Assembly: GCF_022524345.1 (NCBI RefSeq)
Contig: NZ_JAKWJU010000002.1
Span: 4,688,501-4,752,500 of the forward strand
DNA from: Streptomyces marispadix
GTDB taxonomy: Bacteria; Actinomycetota; Actinomycetes; Streptomycetales; Streptomycetaceae
Length of the DNA: 64,000 nt
Direction of reading: 5' to 3'
Position 1 is the first letter of the stretch. The number at the start of each line of letters is the position of its first letter. Below, piece by piece: positions 15,591 through 24,875 of the stretch. A program made the position numbers and the translations under genes. Under the pieces are notes generated by a model that did no database searches, was not told where the DNA came from, and worked only from the letters and a program-made list of their open reading frames with translations.

Positions 15591-15615
15591 TCGGAAGCGC
15601 CGGTTCGCGGGCGCC
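15571..15615. terminator. Long hairpin at the end of the 14-bp array
   Basis: GGCGCCCGCGAAC (15571-15583) pairs with GTTCGCGGGCGCC (15603-15615) over 13 bp. After one mismatch, GGCGCTT/AAGCGCC adds 7 bp closed by CGG. It lies 5 nt before the methyltransferase stop at 15621 and 130 nt after the band-7 stop. It probably ends both transcripts. Confidence 0.7.
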
Positions 15616-15620
15616 GGGCG

Positions 15621-16709
15621 TCAGGTCAGCCGGTGCACCGGCCGTCCGTCGCCCCAGCGGTCGATCGCCTCGTCGTCGGCGAAGGCCAGCGCCCGCAGCA
15701 TGTTGCCGCCGTTGCTGATGTCGACGGACTGGCGGAGGCGCTGGGCGTGTGCGTCGCTGAGCCTCGTCGTACCGGCCTCGATGGTGTCGCCGTAGAAGGG
15801 CTCGAACGCCACTCCCGCGAAGCCCGCCTGGCGCAGCAGCCTCGGCATGGTCTCCCGCGAGTAGAACATCAGGTGGTTCCGGGTGAACCCGTTCCACTTC
15901 GAGCCGTACGCCTTCAGCAGCAGCGACTGCGCGTTGACGGTGAGGATCATCAGCACGCCGCCGGGGCCGAGGAGGTTGCGGAAGGTGGTGAAGTCGTCGA
16001 CGGGGCGCGGCAGATGGGCCAGCACCGACCACAGGGTGACGACGTCGAAGCCGCCGGCCGCGATCTCCGGCACGTCCTCGGGGGCGCCGAAGTGTGCGGT
16101 GGCCGACGTCAGGCGCTCGTTGGCCTCCTTGACGGAGTCCGGCGAGAGGTCGACGCCATGTGCGTCGAAGCCGCGCTCCTCCGCCAGCTCCAGGAAGAGC
16201 CCGGCGCCGCAGCCGAAGTCCAGCAGCCGGCGCTTGTCGCCCTCTTCGAAGACCGGCCTGAAGGCGTCCATGGCCTGCCGGTAGCGGCGCTGCCGGTTCG
16301 CGGCGTAGTTGCCGGTCAGGAAGCTGCTGTAGTTCTTGGAGTACAGATCGCCGAGGCGCTCGGGCAGGACGTTGGGGTTGCGGTACAGGAATCCGCAGGA
16401 GGGGCAGCGGACGACGTTGTACGTCCAGGCGGTCTTGCCGTTCTTCTTCAGCTTGGACGGCTGGAAAAGCGGCTGCTGCCTTGTCTCGCCGCACATGTGG
16501 CAGGAGATGAACTCCTCGATCGCGCCCAGCTTGACGCGGGAGCGGTATTCATCGAGGGATATGACGGGCGAGGTGCGCAGCAGCCTCCGCCACTGAAGCT
16601 CCCTGATTGTTCGTTCGCCCGGCCTGATGTAGACGCGCTGCTCCCACGGAACGCTGTCGTAACGCGAACCGTAAACGGCACGGGCGACGGCTCGTTTGGC
16701 TGACACCAT
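15621..16709 (-). CDS. Class I SAM methyltransferase with N-terminal zinc motif
   Basis: The 362-aa protein has a pair of CxxC motifs (SCHMCGE near residue 70 and RCPSCGF near 100) that should bind zinc. A Rossmann methyltransferase core follows: LLDFGCGAGLFLELAEERGFD, VDLSPDSV, and FDVVTLWSVLAHLPRP. This layout is seen in sugar C-methyltransferase-like and surface-polysaccharide methyltransferases, but the usual C-terminal extension is shorter here. The substrate is unknown. ATG at 16707-16709 follows GAGAGG. The gene stands alone, and its upstream region has a short inverted repeat ACCCGATTCCGGGT at about 16747-16760. Confidence 0.88.
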   Translation of the reverse strand: MVSAKRAVARAVYGSRYDSVPWEQRVYIRPGERTIRELQWRRLLRTSPVISLDEYRSRVKLGAIEEFISCHMCGETRQQPLFQPSKLKKNGKTAWTYNVVRCPSCGFLYRNPNVLPERLGDLYSKNYSSFLTGNYAANRQRRYRQAMDAFRPVFEEGDKRRLLDFGCGAGLFLELAEERGFDAHGVDLSPDSVKEANERLTSATAHFGAPEDVPEIAAGGFDVVTLWSVLAHLPRPVDDFTTFRNLLGPGGVLMILTVNAQSLLLKAYGSKWNGFTRNHLMFYSRETMPRLLRQAGFAGVAFEPFYGDTIEAGTTRLSDAHAQRLRQSVDISNGGNMLRALAFADDEAIDRWGDGRPVHRLT

Positions 16710-17739
16710 GTGGGTACCTCTCGAACGACTTTCGGCTCACAGTGTCACCCGGAATCGGGTTTCTTCAAATGGCTGTGTGACTTTTTTGTGCCGCGATTGC
16801 CCGAGAGGCGTCCCGGAGGGGTCACCCGGGCGAAGTCCCCACCTCGTATGGGATGTTATGCACCTTTTTCCGGGTGATTGGTGCCGGTTTGGCGGGCTCG
16901 CGCGAGGGCGGAGGATTCGCTCGGCTTCCATATGTGCAGCCCGCGTGGAGTTCGCGAAGTCTCTGTAGTCGTTAGTGACGTTGCGTGTTTTTTCCCGGCC
17001 TCAGCAGGGATTTCGGTGACGGGTCGGCTCATGAATGCGCAGCCGAATCCCCGGGCCACGGGCGCCTCTTCGGGCCGTGTGTCCGCTGCCGTCCGTACTT
17101 CGGTCGCCGTGTTCGCCTGCAACGGGCCTCCAATGCGTGCGCGGTGCACCGGAGGTGGAAATCCGCGCATGGCCAGGATGAACTCGCCTAAGCGATGCGA
17201 GAGGCGCCGGTCGTTGTACGAGGCGGTAATGTGACCGAGCGCGACTGTCATGAGTCGGTAACAAATTCAGGTGCCGCATCGGTAAAGCGGGCGTCAATAC
17301 CCGTAATCCGCCGGGCAATTACCCGCGATTGATCACCGTGCCCGCCACGGTGTGCATGTCCGCCGGTGCCGGATACGTCCGGCCGATGCGTACGCCGGGT
17401 GCGCGTGCACCGGGTGCGTACGCGGACGCCCGTGCCGCATGCGCCCGCGGACCCCTGCGACGGATGCGTCCGCCCACACGGAAGCGCCCCCGCCCCGGTG
17501 CCGCTGGGGCACCCGGAACGGGGGCGCTGTGCCGACGGCCGCGAAGTCGCGGCGTGCGTACGGGCGTTGAGCGAGGCTTCGCACCTCCGCGACACCGCAT
17601 CCGCGCGACGCCGCATACCCGCACGCCGCTCGGCGCGACGCCGCATACCCGCACGCCGCTCGGCGCGACGCCGCATACCCGCACGCCGCTCGCGGCGCTC
17701 TTCTCCGTACGAGGGCCGGGGAGCCGCCCCCGGCGCCGC
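16710..17739. other. About 1 kb without a convincing gene
   Basis: The first half is less GC-rich than the flanks (runs such as GTGACTTTTTTGTG) and should carry the methyltransferase promoter. A 131-codon minus-strand frame (17251-16856) with one TTA codon is open here. Its codon use is coding-like only at the start and it lacks a ribosome site or recognisable family, so it is not called. The second half holds low-complexity GC sequence and a 30-bp tandem repeat. Confidence 0.6.
17603..17692. repeat. Three perfect 30-bp tandem repeats
   Basis: Units at 17603-17632, 17633-17662 and 17663-17692 are identical. A degenerate half copy precedes them. The array lies about 50 bp past the stop of the two-TM protein gene (minus strand). 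The copies are contiguous without spacers, so this is a tandem repeat and not CRISPR. Confidence 0.9.
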
Positions 17740-18231
17740 TCAGAGCCTGCGTACGCGCGCCGAGATGCCGTGCCCCACGAGCAGGTAGATCAACGCCGGG
17801 AGGCCGTAGTTGAAGAAGACCCGCAGGCCCTCGCTCTCCATCGTGAAGATGTCCTGCGCCCAGGCGGCGAGCCAGTCGGCGGTGCCCTTGACGAACTCCA
17901 CGAACGGGTTGGCCTGGTTCGCCTCCAGCAGATACAGCATGATCCACAGCCCGAGGATCACGGCGGCGATGTCCGCGATCGTGTGTATGACGAGCGCCGC
18001 GCGCTGCGCGCCCTCGCCGTCACCGCGCGGACGGCGCTCACGGCGCGGGGGAGCGGGCGGCGGACCGTCGTAGCCGCCGTAGTCGGGGGGCGGCGGGCCG
18101 CCGCCCTGGTAGCCGGGGCCGGGGGGACCCGGAGGCGGACCGCCCTGCCGGTAGACGGGCGCCGGTCCCGGAGGGGGACCGCTCGGGCCCTGGTGATAGG
18201 GCTGGCGGGGCATGGGCTGGGTGTCGCTCAC
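17740..18231 (-). CDS. Proline-rich two-TM membrane protein
   Basis: The 163-aa protein has an N-terminal half rich in Pro, Gly and Tyr (repeats such as GGPPPGPP), then a charged stretch PPRRERRPRGDGEG. Two TM helices follow, LVIHTIADIAAVILGLWIML and LRVFFNYGLPALIYLLVG, separated by an amphipathic loop. The Pro-rich part should face the cytoplasm and may bind partners. No enzyme motif is present and the function is unknown. GTG at 18229-18231 was chosen because AGGA lies 9-10 nt upstream. An in-frame ATG six codons later is possible. Confidence 0.75.
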   Translation of the reverse strand: MSDTQPMPRQPYHQGPSGPPPGPAPVYRQGGPPPGPPGPGYQGGGPPPPDYGGYDGPPPAPPRRERRPRGDGEGAQRAALVIHTIADIAAVILGLWIMLYLLEANQANPFVEFVKGTADWLAAWAQDIFTMESEGLRVFFNYGLPALIYLLVGHGISARVRRL

Positions 18232-18639
18232 GGGATCGGTTCCTATCCGACGCGCAATCGGCGTCTCGTCGCAGTCAGGATCTCGTCCAGGGAGAAGAAC
18301 GGCTACGGCCGCGCGGGCGGGCGGAATCCAGGCGGACTCCCCGTGGTTCCCCCGGGCCCGACGGCTCCCCGCCGTCCGGTCCGGGCCGTGCTGCCGGTCG
18401 ATTCCGGCCGGTTCCGCACGGCGGGTCCTCGAAGCAGGGCCACCAAGGCCGAACCACCGGACCTGAGCCACCGGAGCCGGGCTTCCGGAGTCGAGCCCCC
18501 GGAACTCCGGTTGCCCGCATTCCGCTCAGCGCCATGGCAGGGCAGCAGCGTTACTCCCGTCACCGCACTCGCACATCACGGGTTCGCCCCGTGTGCACCT
18601 GCTTCATCCACTCCTCACGGCTTCTCGCACTCCTCGCGG
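18232..18639. other. Intergenic, includes a possible terminator
   Basis: No gene is seen in these 408 bp. CCGGAGT (18485-18491) and ACTCCGG (18504-18510) form a 7-bp stem with a 12-nt loop about 130 nt downstream of the 2Fe-2S subunit gene, and may end the oxidoreductase transcript. Confidence 0.5.
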
Positions 18640-19098
18640 CTACCGCATCAGCGCCGCCGCCTTCTTGATCGCCTGCCGGATGCGGAAGTACGTGCCGCAG
18701 CGGCACACGTTCGCTATCGCGTCGATCTCCTCGTCCGAGGGGTCCTTCGTCCTGCGCAGCAGTGCGACGGCGGCCATGATCTGGCCGGGCTGGCAGTAGC
18801 CGCACTGGGCGACGTCCTGCTCCAGCCACGCCTCCTGCACCGGATGCAGCTTCTCCCCGTCGGCGAGGCCCTCGATCGTCGTCACCTCGCGGCCCTCGGC
18901 CTCCGAGACGGGCACCACGCAGGGGTTGACCGCACGCCCGTCGAGATGGCTGGTGCATGCCTTGCAGACGTCGATGCCGCAGCCGTACTTCGGGCCGCGC
19001 ACGCCGAGCAGATCGCGCAGCACCCACAGCAGGGGCATGTCGTCGGGGGCTTCGACGGTGACGCTCTCGCCGTTGACGGAGAAGGTGTGGGAAGGCAA
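18640..19098 (-). CDS. 2Fe-2S subunit of a molybdenum hydroxylase
   Basis: The 152-aa protein has the two-cluster layout of xanthine oxidase-family small subunits. The plant-ferredoxin-type cluster is [15 protein letters not shown] plus a later Cys, and the second cluster is CGYCQPGQ with [13 protein letters not shown] near the C-terminus. It passes electrons from the molybdopterin subunit. TTG at 19096-19098 is the likely start, with GAGGAG about 6 nt upstream, 10 nt after the large-subunit stop. The pair resembles IorA/IorB (isoquinoline 1-oxidoreductase) in having no FAD subunit, which suggests electrons go to a cytochrome or another membrane carrier. Confidence 0.92.
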   Translation of the reverse strand: MPSHTFSVNGESVTVEAPDDMPLLWVLRDLLGVRGPKYGCGIDVCKACTSHLDGRAVNPCVVPVSEAEGREVTTIEGLADGEKLHPVQEAWLEQDVAQCGYCQPGQIMAAVALLRRTKDPSDEEIDAIANVCRCGTYFRIRQAIKKAAALMR

Positions 19099-19108
19099 CT
19101 CGGGCTCC

Positions 19109-21400
19109 TCAACGCGGGAAGGGGTCGAAGTCGACGTCGAAGTTCACGGGGAAGGAGCGCGGCCGGGTGCCGGTCGCGCGGGCATAGGCGTTGGCGACCG
19201 CGCCGACGGCCGCGGGCACGCCCAGCTCTCCGGCGCCGCCCGGCTCCGCTCCCTCCTCGGCGGGCATCACATGGACGCGTACGTCTCGCGGGCTGTCGGC
19301 CTGCCTCGCGTAGTGGAACTGCGAGTAGCTGCCCTCCAGGGGCAGACCGTCGTCGATGTGCAGCCCGGCGCTCAGCGTCGTGGAGATCGCGTCGGTGAGA
19401 CCGCCGAGCATCTGCGCCTCAAGTCCGCGCGGATTGACGGGACGCCCGACGTCGACGGCGATCACGGCCTTCGTCACCCGCGGCTTCTTCGGGTCGCGGG
19501 CGTCGATCTCGACGAGGCAGGCCGTGCGCGACTTGTACTCCTCGTGGAAGCCGACGCCCTGCGCGCAGCCCTTCGGCATCTCCCGGCCCCACTCGCCCTC
19601 CTCCGCGACCTTGTGCAGTACGGCACGCTGACGGGCGTTCTTGAGGAACTCGTGCCGGAAGGCGACCGGGTCCTTGTCCAGTTTCGCCGCCAGCTCGTCC
19701 ACGACCATCTCCTCGGCGCCGCGGGTGTTCGCGGAGTAGACCGAACGCCAGGACGCCGTGGGCATCTTCAGCGGCACCTCGTCGAGTAGCTGCGTCGTGA
19801 CGCCGAAGTCGTACGGGGACTTCACGGTGGTGAGGAAGAGCGACTGGGCGAGCGTCGCGTTGCCCGCCACGGGCAGCTTCGCGGCGTTCGCGGTGAGGAT
19901 CTCGCCGAGGCCGTGCCGGAAGTCGGTCTCGACGGCGGCCACCCGGTGCTCGAAGCTGACCACGTTGCCCAGCGAGTGCGTCGCGCGGATCTTGTGGTGG
20001 GTGGCGGGCCGCATCCTGCCGTGGCGCATGTCGTCGATGCGGGACCACATCAGCCGCACCGGCCGCCGGCTCTTCTTGGAGATGCGTGCCGCCTCCAGGG
20101 CCGCGTCGAAGAACAGCCGCCGCCCGAACGAGCCGCCGCCCTGCACGACGTGGACGGTCACCTTCTCCTGCGGCAGCCCCAGCTCGGCGGCGATGGTCTG
20201 AAGCGCCACGATCGGCGACTTCAGCCCCGACCAGACGGTCGCCCGGTCCTCCCTTACGTCCGCGACAGCCGCGTTGGACTCCAGCGGGGCGTGAGAGACG
20301 AACGCGAAGTCGAACTCGGCGTCCGTGTGCTCCGTCAGCACCGGGGGCACGGCGAGAGGCGGCGTGGCGGCACGCAGCTTTCGGCGTATCTCGTCGTCGG
20401 AGAGTCCGTCGACGGTGCCCTTGCCCCAGCTGACCTCCAGGGCCTCCTTGCCGTCGAGCGCCTGCCCGAAGGTCTCGGCGACCACGGCGACACCGGTCTC
20501 CACGACGACCACGTCGAGGACGCCCGGCATGCCACGCACGGCGGCCTCGTTGTGCACCCTCTCCACGGTGCCGCCCAGCGTCGGCGGCCGTCGCACCATC
20601 GCGGGCTTCGCGCCGGGCACGTCCAGGTCGAGGGTGTACTGCTGCTGCCCGGTGACGATGGCACGCGCGTCGATGCGGGAGGTGGGGCTGCCGACGAGCG
20701 AATGGTCCGACTCGGCCTTCGGCCTGGTCTTCTCGGCGCTCAGCTCCTCGGTCCGCTCGCCTCCCGCGGCCTTCGCGAGCGACCCGTAGGAGGCCCGTCG
20801 GCCACCTGGGCCGACGACCACGCCCTCGCGGACGGAGAGCCCGCCGGGCTCGACGTCCCACTTACGGGCCGCGGTCGCGACCATACGGGCACGGGCGGCG
20901 GCAGCGGTCTGCCGGACCGGGCCGTAGAGCGACCTGATGGAGTTCGAACTGCCCGTGAGCTGATTCCACAGCAACTCCGGGCGCGCGTCGTCGAGTCGGA
21001 CCCGTACCTTCTCCAGCGGCACGTCCAGCTCCTCGGCGACGAGCATCGCCACCGCCGTCGTCAGGCCCTGCCCGACCTCCTCACGCGGCAGCCGGAAGTG
21101 CACCGTGCCCTCTTCGTCGATCTTCAGCACGAGCATGTCCGCCGTCGGCTTCCCGGCGAGGATCAGCACATCGCCCAGGTCCAGCACGTCGGCGGGCGCC
21201 GGCGGCGACGGCACCGCGGCGTGCGCCTCGGCCGGGGCGGCGGCCTCCGTGCCGACGCTCGTGGCCACGGCGAGCGTGGGCGCGGCCACGAGATACGTGA
21301 GGAACGTGCGCCTGCCGGGCCCCGACGGCCCGGTCTCGCGCTGGCCGCTTCCGTGGGCGTGGGCACCGGCTTGCCCGGCCTCCCCGTCCGCTCCCGCCAT
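19109..21400 (-). CDS. Molybdopterin-binding large subunit, Tat-exported (IorB-like)
   Basis: The 763-aa protein begins with a twin-arginine signal ([18 protein letters not shown]), so it is folded with cofactor and exported. It belongs to the xanthine dehydrogenase/aldehyde oxidase superfamily, IorB-like branch. [13 protein letters not shown] is the cofactor-binding loop, and [11 protein letters not shown] near the C-terminus has the catalytic Glu that attacks the substrate carbon. Such enzymes hydroxylate N-heterocycles or aldehydes. The substrate cannot be given. ATG at 21398-21400 follows GAAGGAG. The 2Fe-2S gene follows in the same operon, though large-first order is less common than small-first. 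Confidence 0.92.
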   Translation of the reverse strand: MAGADGEAGQAGAHAHGSGQRETGPSGPGRRTFLTYLVAAPTLAVATSVGTEAAAPAEAHAAVPSPPAPADVLDLGDVLILAGKPTADMLVLKIDEEGTVHFRLPREEVGQGLTTAVAMLVAEELDVPLEKVRVRLDDARPELLWNQLTGSSNSIRSLYGPVRQTAAAARARMVATAARKWDVEPGGLSVREGVVVGPGGRRASYGSLAKAAGGERTEELSAEKTRPKAESDHSLVGSPTSRIDARAIVTGQQQYTLDLDVPGAKPAMVRRPPTLGGTVERVHNEAAVRGMPGVLDVVVVETGVAVVAETFGQALDGKEALEVSWGKGTVDGLSDDEIRRKLRAATPPLAVPPVLTEHTDAEFDFAFVSHAPLESNAAVADVREDRATVWSGLKSPIVALQTIAAELGLPQEKVTVHVVQGGGSFGRRLFFDAALEAARISKKSRRPVRLMWSRIDDMRHGRMRPATHHKIRATHSLGNVVSFEHRVAAVETDFRHGLGEILTANAAKLPVAGNATLAQSLFLTTVKSPYDFGVTTQLLDEVPLKMPTASWRSVYSANTRGAEEMVVDELAAKLDKDPVAFRHEFLKNARQRAVLHKVAEEGEWGREMPKGCAQGVGFHEEYKSRTACLVEIDARDPKKPRVTKAVIAVDVGRPVNPRGLEAQMLGGLTDAISTTLSAGLHIDDGLPLEGSYSQFHYARQADSPRDVRVHVMPAEEGAEPGGAGELGVPAAVGAVANAYARATGTRPRSFPVNFDVDFDPFPR

Positions 21401-22069
21401 GGTCGGCTCCTTCGCAACAGGACTGCTGCCGGAGCGGTACGGGGGCTTCGACGACGACGGCGGCGACGGGCCCGCACTCCGGCTGCCGAACACACTTCCG
21501 CGCAGGGGCCTCCCGGGCAATGTGCCTTCGGTGACGATTGTGCGTGAGCGTTGGAAACGCGGGATCACATGGGGTGGGGTGCCGTGGCGGACGGGCCGGG
21601 GCCGGGCCGGGATCGGCGGGCCGGGCCGGTGGGCGATCTGACGCGTGCGAATCGCACTGCCGCGTCTAGGTACGAATTGCTCATGTCGCCGCCGTCACCG
21701 TTCTGTGATCCTGGGTGAGCACAACCGCCGGGCGTGGTGGTGCGTCGTGCTCGGAAGTCGACAAATGGCCAGCGGGAGACGGCGGTTGGACGGTACAGAC
21801 GACTGACGAGACGACAGACGAGACGACGGGCGACCGGCCGGGTCGACGGGACGGCAGGCCAGCGACCGGCCCACCGGCAGACGCCCGGCCGACGACGACA
21901 GAGCCGGAGACCGTAGACAGCAGAGGCCAAGACACGAGAAGCAGCACAAGCCAGCAGCAGACGCCAGCAGCATGAAGTCAGACGAAGACCACAGGTGAAG
22001 ACCGCGGACCGGCTTCGGCTTCGGTCCGTCGGTCGAGACGCCGTCGACTGCCCGGGGAAGAACGAGCGG
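21401..22069. other. Intergenic with shared upstream motif and low-complexity repeats
   Basis: No gene is supported in these 669 bp. The segment 21780-21835 is a degenerate GACGAGACGACA-type repeat. A 20-nt element at 21666-21685 is closely matched upstream of the paralogous gene at 34.2 kb and is listed separately. A plus-strand frame at 21715-21975 has repeat-driven composition and was not called. Confidence 0.6.
21666..21685 (+). promoter_or_regulatory. Upstream element shared by the two sigma-fusion genes
   Basis: CTAGGTACGAATTGCTCATG here and CTAGGTACTTATTGCCTATG at 34061-34080 agree at 16 of 20 positions. Both copies follow a GCA-S-TGCC stretch. It lies 385 bp upstream of this paralogue and 124 bp upstream of the other. 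It may be the promoter or operator recognised by the encoded sigma-like proteins. Confidence 0.45.
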
Positions 22070-24457
22070 ATGGTATTAACGCGACTGTCTGACGCCGACC
22101 TGCGCCAACTAGTCCAGGAGGACGGGGGGACGGCCTCCGGTGCGCGCGAGGAACTGGAGAAGCGTCACTATCAGGCCGTACGGGCCTTCGCGTTCGTCGT
22201 AAGCCCCGTAGCGGGCGACAGGCTCGCCGGGGAGGCGTGGGAACAGGCTCTGCGGCCCCTGGACGAGGACATCACGGGGGCGGTGCGTCCGCGTGCGCTC
22301 GCCGCGGTGCTGCGAACCGCCGCCGAGTGGCTGCGTATGGGCCGACGGGCCGAGCTGGCAGCGGAGTTGGTGAACTGGTTCGAGTTCGAGCCGGACGGGT
22401 CCGGCGGCATTGACGGCGCCGGCGGCACAGCCGTGAACGGCGGCACCGGCGGCGACGCCGACCTGATCGCCGCCCTCGTCTCCGGCAACGGGAGCAGCGG
22501 CAGCAACGGCAGCAACGGGCTCGAACTCGATCCGGCGGCCGGTGCCGGTGCGGCCGGATTCGGCGGCGACGGGAGCAGTGACGCGGGGGCGCTGCGGCTG
22601 GCGCGGTTCCGTTCGTCTTCGGTGACCGCGCGTGCCTTCGAGCGGCTGCCCGCCCGTAGCCAGACGGTGCTGTGGCATCACGAGGTCGAGCACGACGACG
22701 CGGCGGCGATACACGAACTGCTCGGCTCCGAGGCCGAGGACGTCCAGTTGCTCGACAGGCGTGCACGGCGGGAGCTGTACAACGCCTACGTCAGTCTCCA
22801 TCAGGACGAGACGGTCGACGACGCGTGCCGTCGCCTCCACCGGATGCTGCTGGCCTACGCCGAGCAGACCACCATGAACACCCCGGGCGACCTGGTCTCC
22901 CACCTCGACCGCTGCGCCCACTGCGCCAGGGCCGTGGACGATCTGGAGCGCATGCGCTTCGAGTTCGGGAGCGTACTGGCGGAGGCGCTGCTCCCCTGGG
23001 GAGGCGCCGACTACGCCCTCTCCGCGCACACGCTGTCCTCTCCGACGCTCGAAGTCTCCGGCGCGCCGGGCGCGTTGCGGTCCGGGGGAGGCGGGCTCAA
23101 GGCATGGGCGGCGGGCGCGGGGGCCGCCGGTGCGGCGGCGCCCCGGCGGCTGCTCGGGGCTCTGCGTACGCGCCTGGTGGCACTGCCGGGTGCGGGTTCC
23201 CTTCGGGGCGTGGGTTCCCTGCCGGGCGCGGCCTCCGGTGGCGGGCGCAGCCCCCGTGCGCGCCGGGCCGTACTGGCGGCGGCGCTCATCGGCCTCTGCT
23301 CGCTCGTCGTCGCCGTCGCCTACACGGGCGGTCTGCGGCAGGGAGCGGAGAACAACGCGGCGCCGCGTCCCGGCGAGTCCGGTGCGGCGGCGCCTCCCAG
23401 CGGTGCCAAGCCCACGGCGACGGCCACGTCCACGGTGACGGCCACGAAACCGCCACCGGGGAACGGGTTCCAGCCCGCAAAACCCGTACGGGGGGCGGCA
23501 CTTGAGTGGCGATTCGACGCGGTGGACGACGGCCGCACGGTCGACACCTCCGGAAACGGCGAGGACGGCGAGCTGGACGGCGACCCGCTTCCGGAGCTGG
23601 GGAAGGGCGGCGTCATGGAGTTCGCGGGAGAGCAGTCGGTGGTGGCGGACGGTCCCGTCGTCGACACGTCCAAGAGCTTCTCCGTGTCGGCCCGCGCGAA
23701 GATGAACGACACCGAGGAGTTCCAGACGGTCATCAGCCAGGACGCCTCGCAGATCAGCGGGTTCGCGGTGCAGTACGACCCGGATTCGGACCGCTGGGAG
23801 ATGATCGCGCCCGAGGAGGACGACGAGGACTCCGACCTGATCCAGGCGGGCGGGCCGCCCGGGCCGCCCGCGGACAGGTGGACGTATCTGACGGGCGTCC
23901 ACGACGCGGAGGCCGGTGAACTGCGGCTTTACGTCGACGGCAAGCTTGAGGACACCGCGTCGCTCGACGGGGACGACGCCTCCCAGAACTCCACCACGAC
24001 CACGACCACGTCCGGCGGCTCGTCGACCACGACGACCACGACCTCGGGCGGGGGCTTCGGCGGCGACGGGCGGGGAGGCGGCGACGGCTTCGGCGGAGGC
24101 GGCGGGGCCGGAGGGTTCGACGGCGGCGGCGCGGGCGGCTTCGGCGGAGGCGCGGGCGGTCCCGGCGGCGGATTCTTCGGCGGACCGGCCGCAACGGGCC
24201 AGGACCTCACCGTCGACCCGAATCTTCCGGGAGGCTCCTTGGCCGACGAGATCTTCCGGGACGTCTCAGGCAGCGTCCCACGCCTCGCTCCCGGCACGGG
24301 ACGCACCGAAGTCATCGACGCGGAAGGGGACTTCGCCGCGGGGCGTGCCCTGGCGGGCGAGGAGTTCGTCCGGGGGTTCGACGGAGCGATCGACGACGTA
24401 CGGGCCTTCAAGCGGGCCCTCACCGCGAAGGAGGTGTCAGCGCTCGCCGGGCGCTGA
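22070..24457 (+). CDS. Membrane-anchored sigma-like/ZAS/LamG fusion protein
   Basis: The 795-aa protein combines four parts. Residues 1-110 look like a divergent sigma region 2 (LSDADLRQLVQ, LEKRHYQAVRAFAF). Residues about 185-250 look like sigma region 4 (RAFERLPARSQTVLWHHEVE, RRARRELYNAY). A zinc anti-sigma motif HLDRCAHC follows at about 298. A single TM helix (AVLAAALIGLCSLVVAVAY) near 410 leads to an extracellular LamG/concanavalin-like domain (EWRFDAVDDGRTVDTSGNG to the C-terminus) carrying a Thr/Ser and Gly-rich insert. This fits ECF sigma factors fused to their own anti-sigma and sugar-binding domain. The start ATG is followed by GTA and TTA, so translation should need the bldA tRNA. 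A paralogue lies at 34.2 kb. Confidence 0.85.
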   Translation: MVLTRLSDADLRQLVQEDGGTASGAREELEKRHYQAVRAFAFVVSPVAGDRLAGEAWEQALRPLDEDITGAVRPRALAAVLRTAAEWLRMGRRAELAAELVNWFEFEPDGSGGIDGAGGTAVNGGTGGDADLIAALVSGNGSSGSNGSNGLELDPAAGAGAAGFGGDGSSDAGALRLARFRSSSVTARAFERLPARSQTVLWHHEVEHDDAAAIHELLGSEAEDVQLLDRRARRELYNAYVSLHQDETVDDACRRLHRMLLAYAEQTTMNTPGDLVSHLDRCAHCARAVDDLERMRFEFGSVLAEALLPWGGADYALSAHTLSSPTLEVSGAPGALRSGGGGLKAWAAGAGAAGAAAPRRLLGALRTRLVALPGAGSLRGVGSLPGAASGGGRSPRARRAVLAAALIGLCSLVVAVAYTGGLRQGAENNAAPRPGESGAAAPPSGAKPTATATSTVTATKPPPGNGFQPAKPVRGAALEWRFDAVDDGRTVDTSGNGEDGELDGDPLPELGKGGVMEFAGEQSVVADGPVVDTSKSFSVSARAKMNDTEEFQTVISQDASQISGFAVQYDPDSDRWEMIAPEEDDEDSDLIQAGGPPGPPADRWTYLTGVHDAEAGELRLYVDGKLEDTASLDGDDASQNSTTTTTTSGGSSTTTTTTSGGGFGGDGRGGGDGFGGGGGAGGFDGGGAGGFGGGAGGPGGGFFGGPAATGQDLTVDPNLPGGSLADEIFRDVSGSVPRLAPGTGRTEVIDAEGDFAAGRALAGEEFVRGFDGAIDDVRAFKRALTAKEVSALAGR

Positions 24458-24875
24458 GGGCGCGTCGCGTCATGCGCGTCGTTCCATGAGGCGTGTCCGT
24501 ACGTTCCGTCCCTACGCCTGCTCGCACGCCGCTGCGCCCGTGCCTCGCGTGCCGGTACCGCCCGTACGTTGTGTACCCGTGCCGCCCGTACGTCCTGTGC
24601 TCGTGCCGCCGTACGTCCCGTGCTCGTGCCACCGTACGTCCCGTGCTCGTGCCGCCCGTACGTTCCGTACCCGGGGCCCGCCCTCCTTTCAAAGAACGTC
24701 CGGTGGCGGATCACGGTGGAGTGGTACGCCGTCGTGAACTCACCGACGGGCAGGGGGAGTTACTCGCTCCGCTGATACCGCGGGCCGCGTCGGCCGACTC
24801 AAGGGCTTCCGCGGCATCCCCGCCGGATACGACAGGACCGCACCCGCCACCCCCCTTACGAAGCGGCGGTCACGC
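24458..24875. repeat. Intergenic with five imperfect 22-26 bp repeats
   Basis: Between 24549 and 24672 a unit of the form GTGCTCGTGCCGCCGTACGT recurs about five times with small changes. The remainder of the 418-bp gap between convergent genes holds no gene. Confidence 0.7.

Noticed and set aside
17603..17692. Repeat array resembling CRISPR
   Set aside because: Units are contiguous with no unique spacers and no cas genes are near, so it is a simple tandem repeat.
21715..21975. 86-codon plus-strand frame before the first sigma-fusion gene
   Set aside because: Its protein is mostly Thr/Glu/Gly/Pro driven by the DNA repeat. There is no ribosome site and no family.
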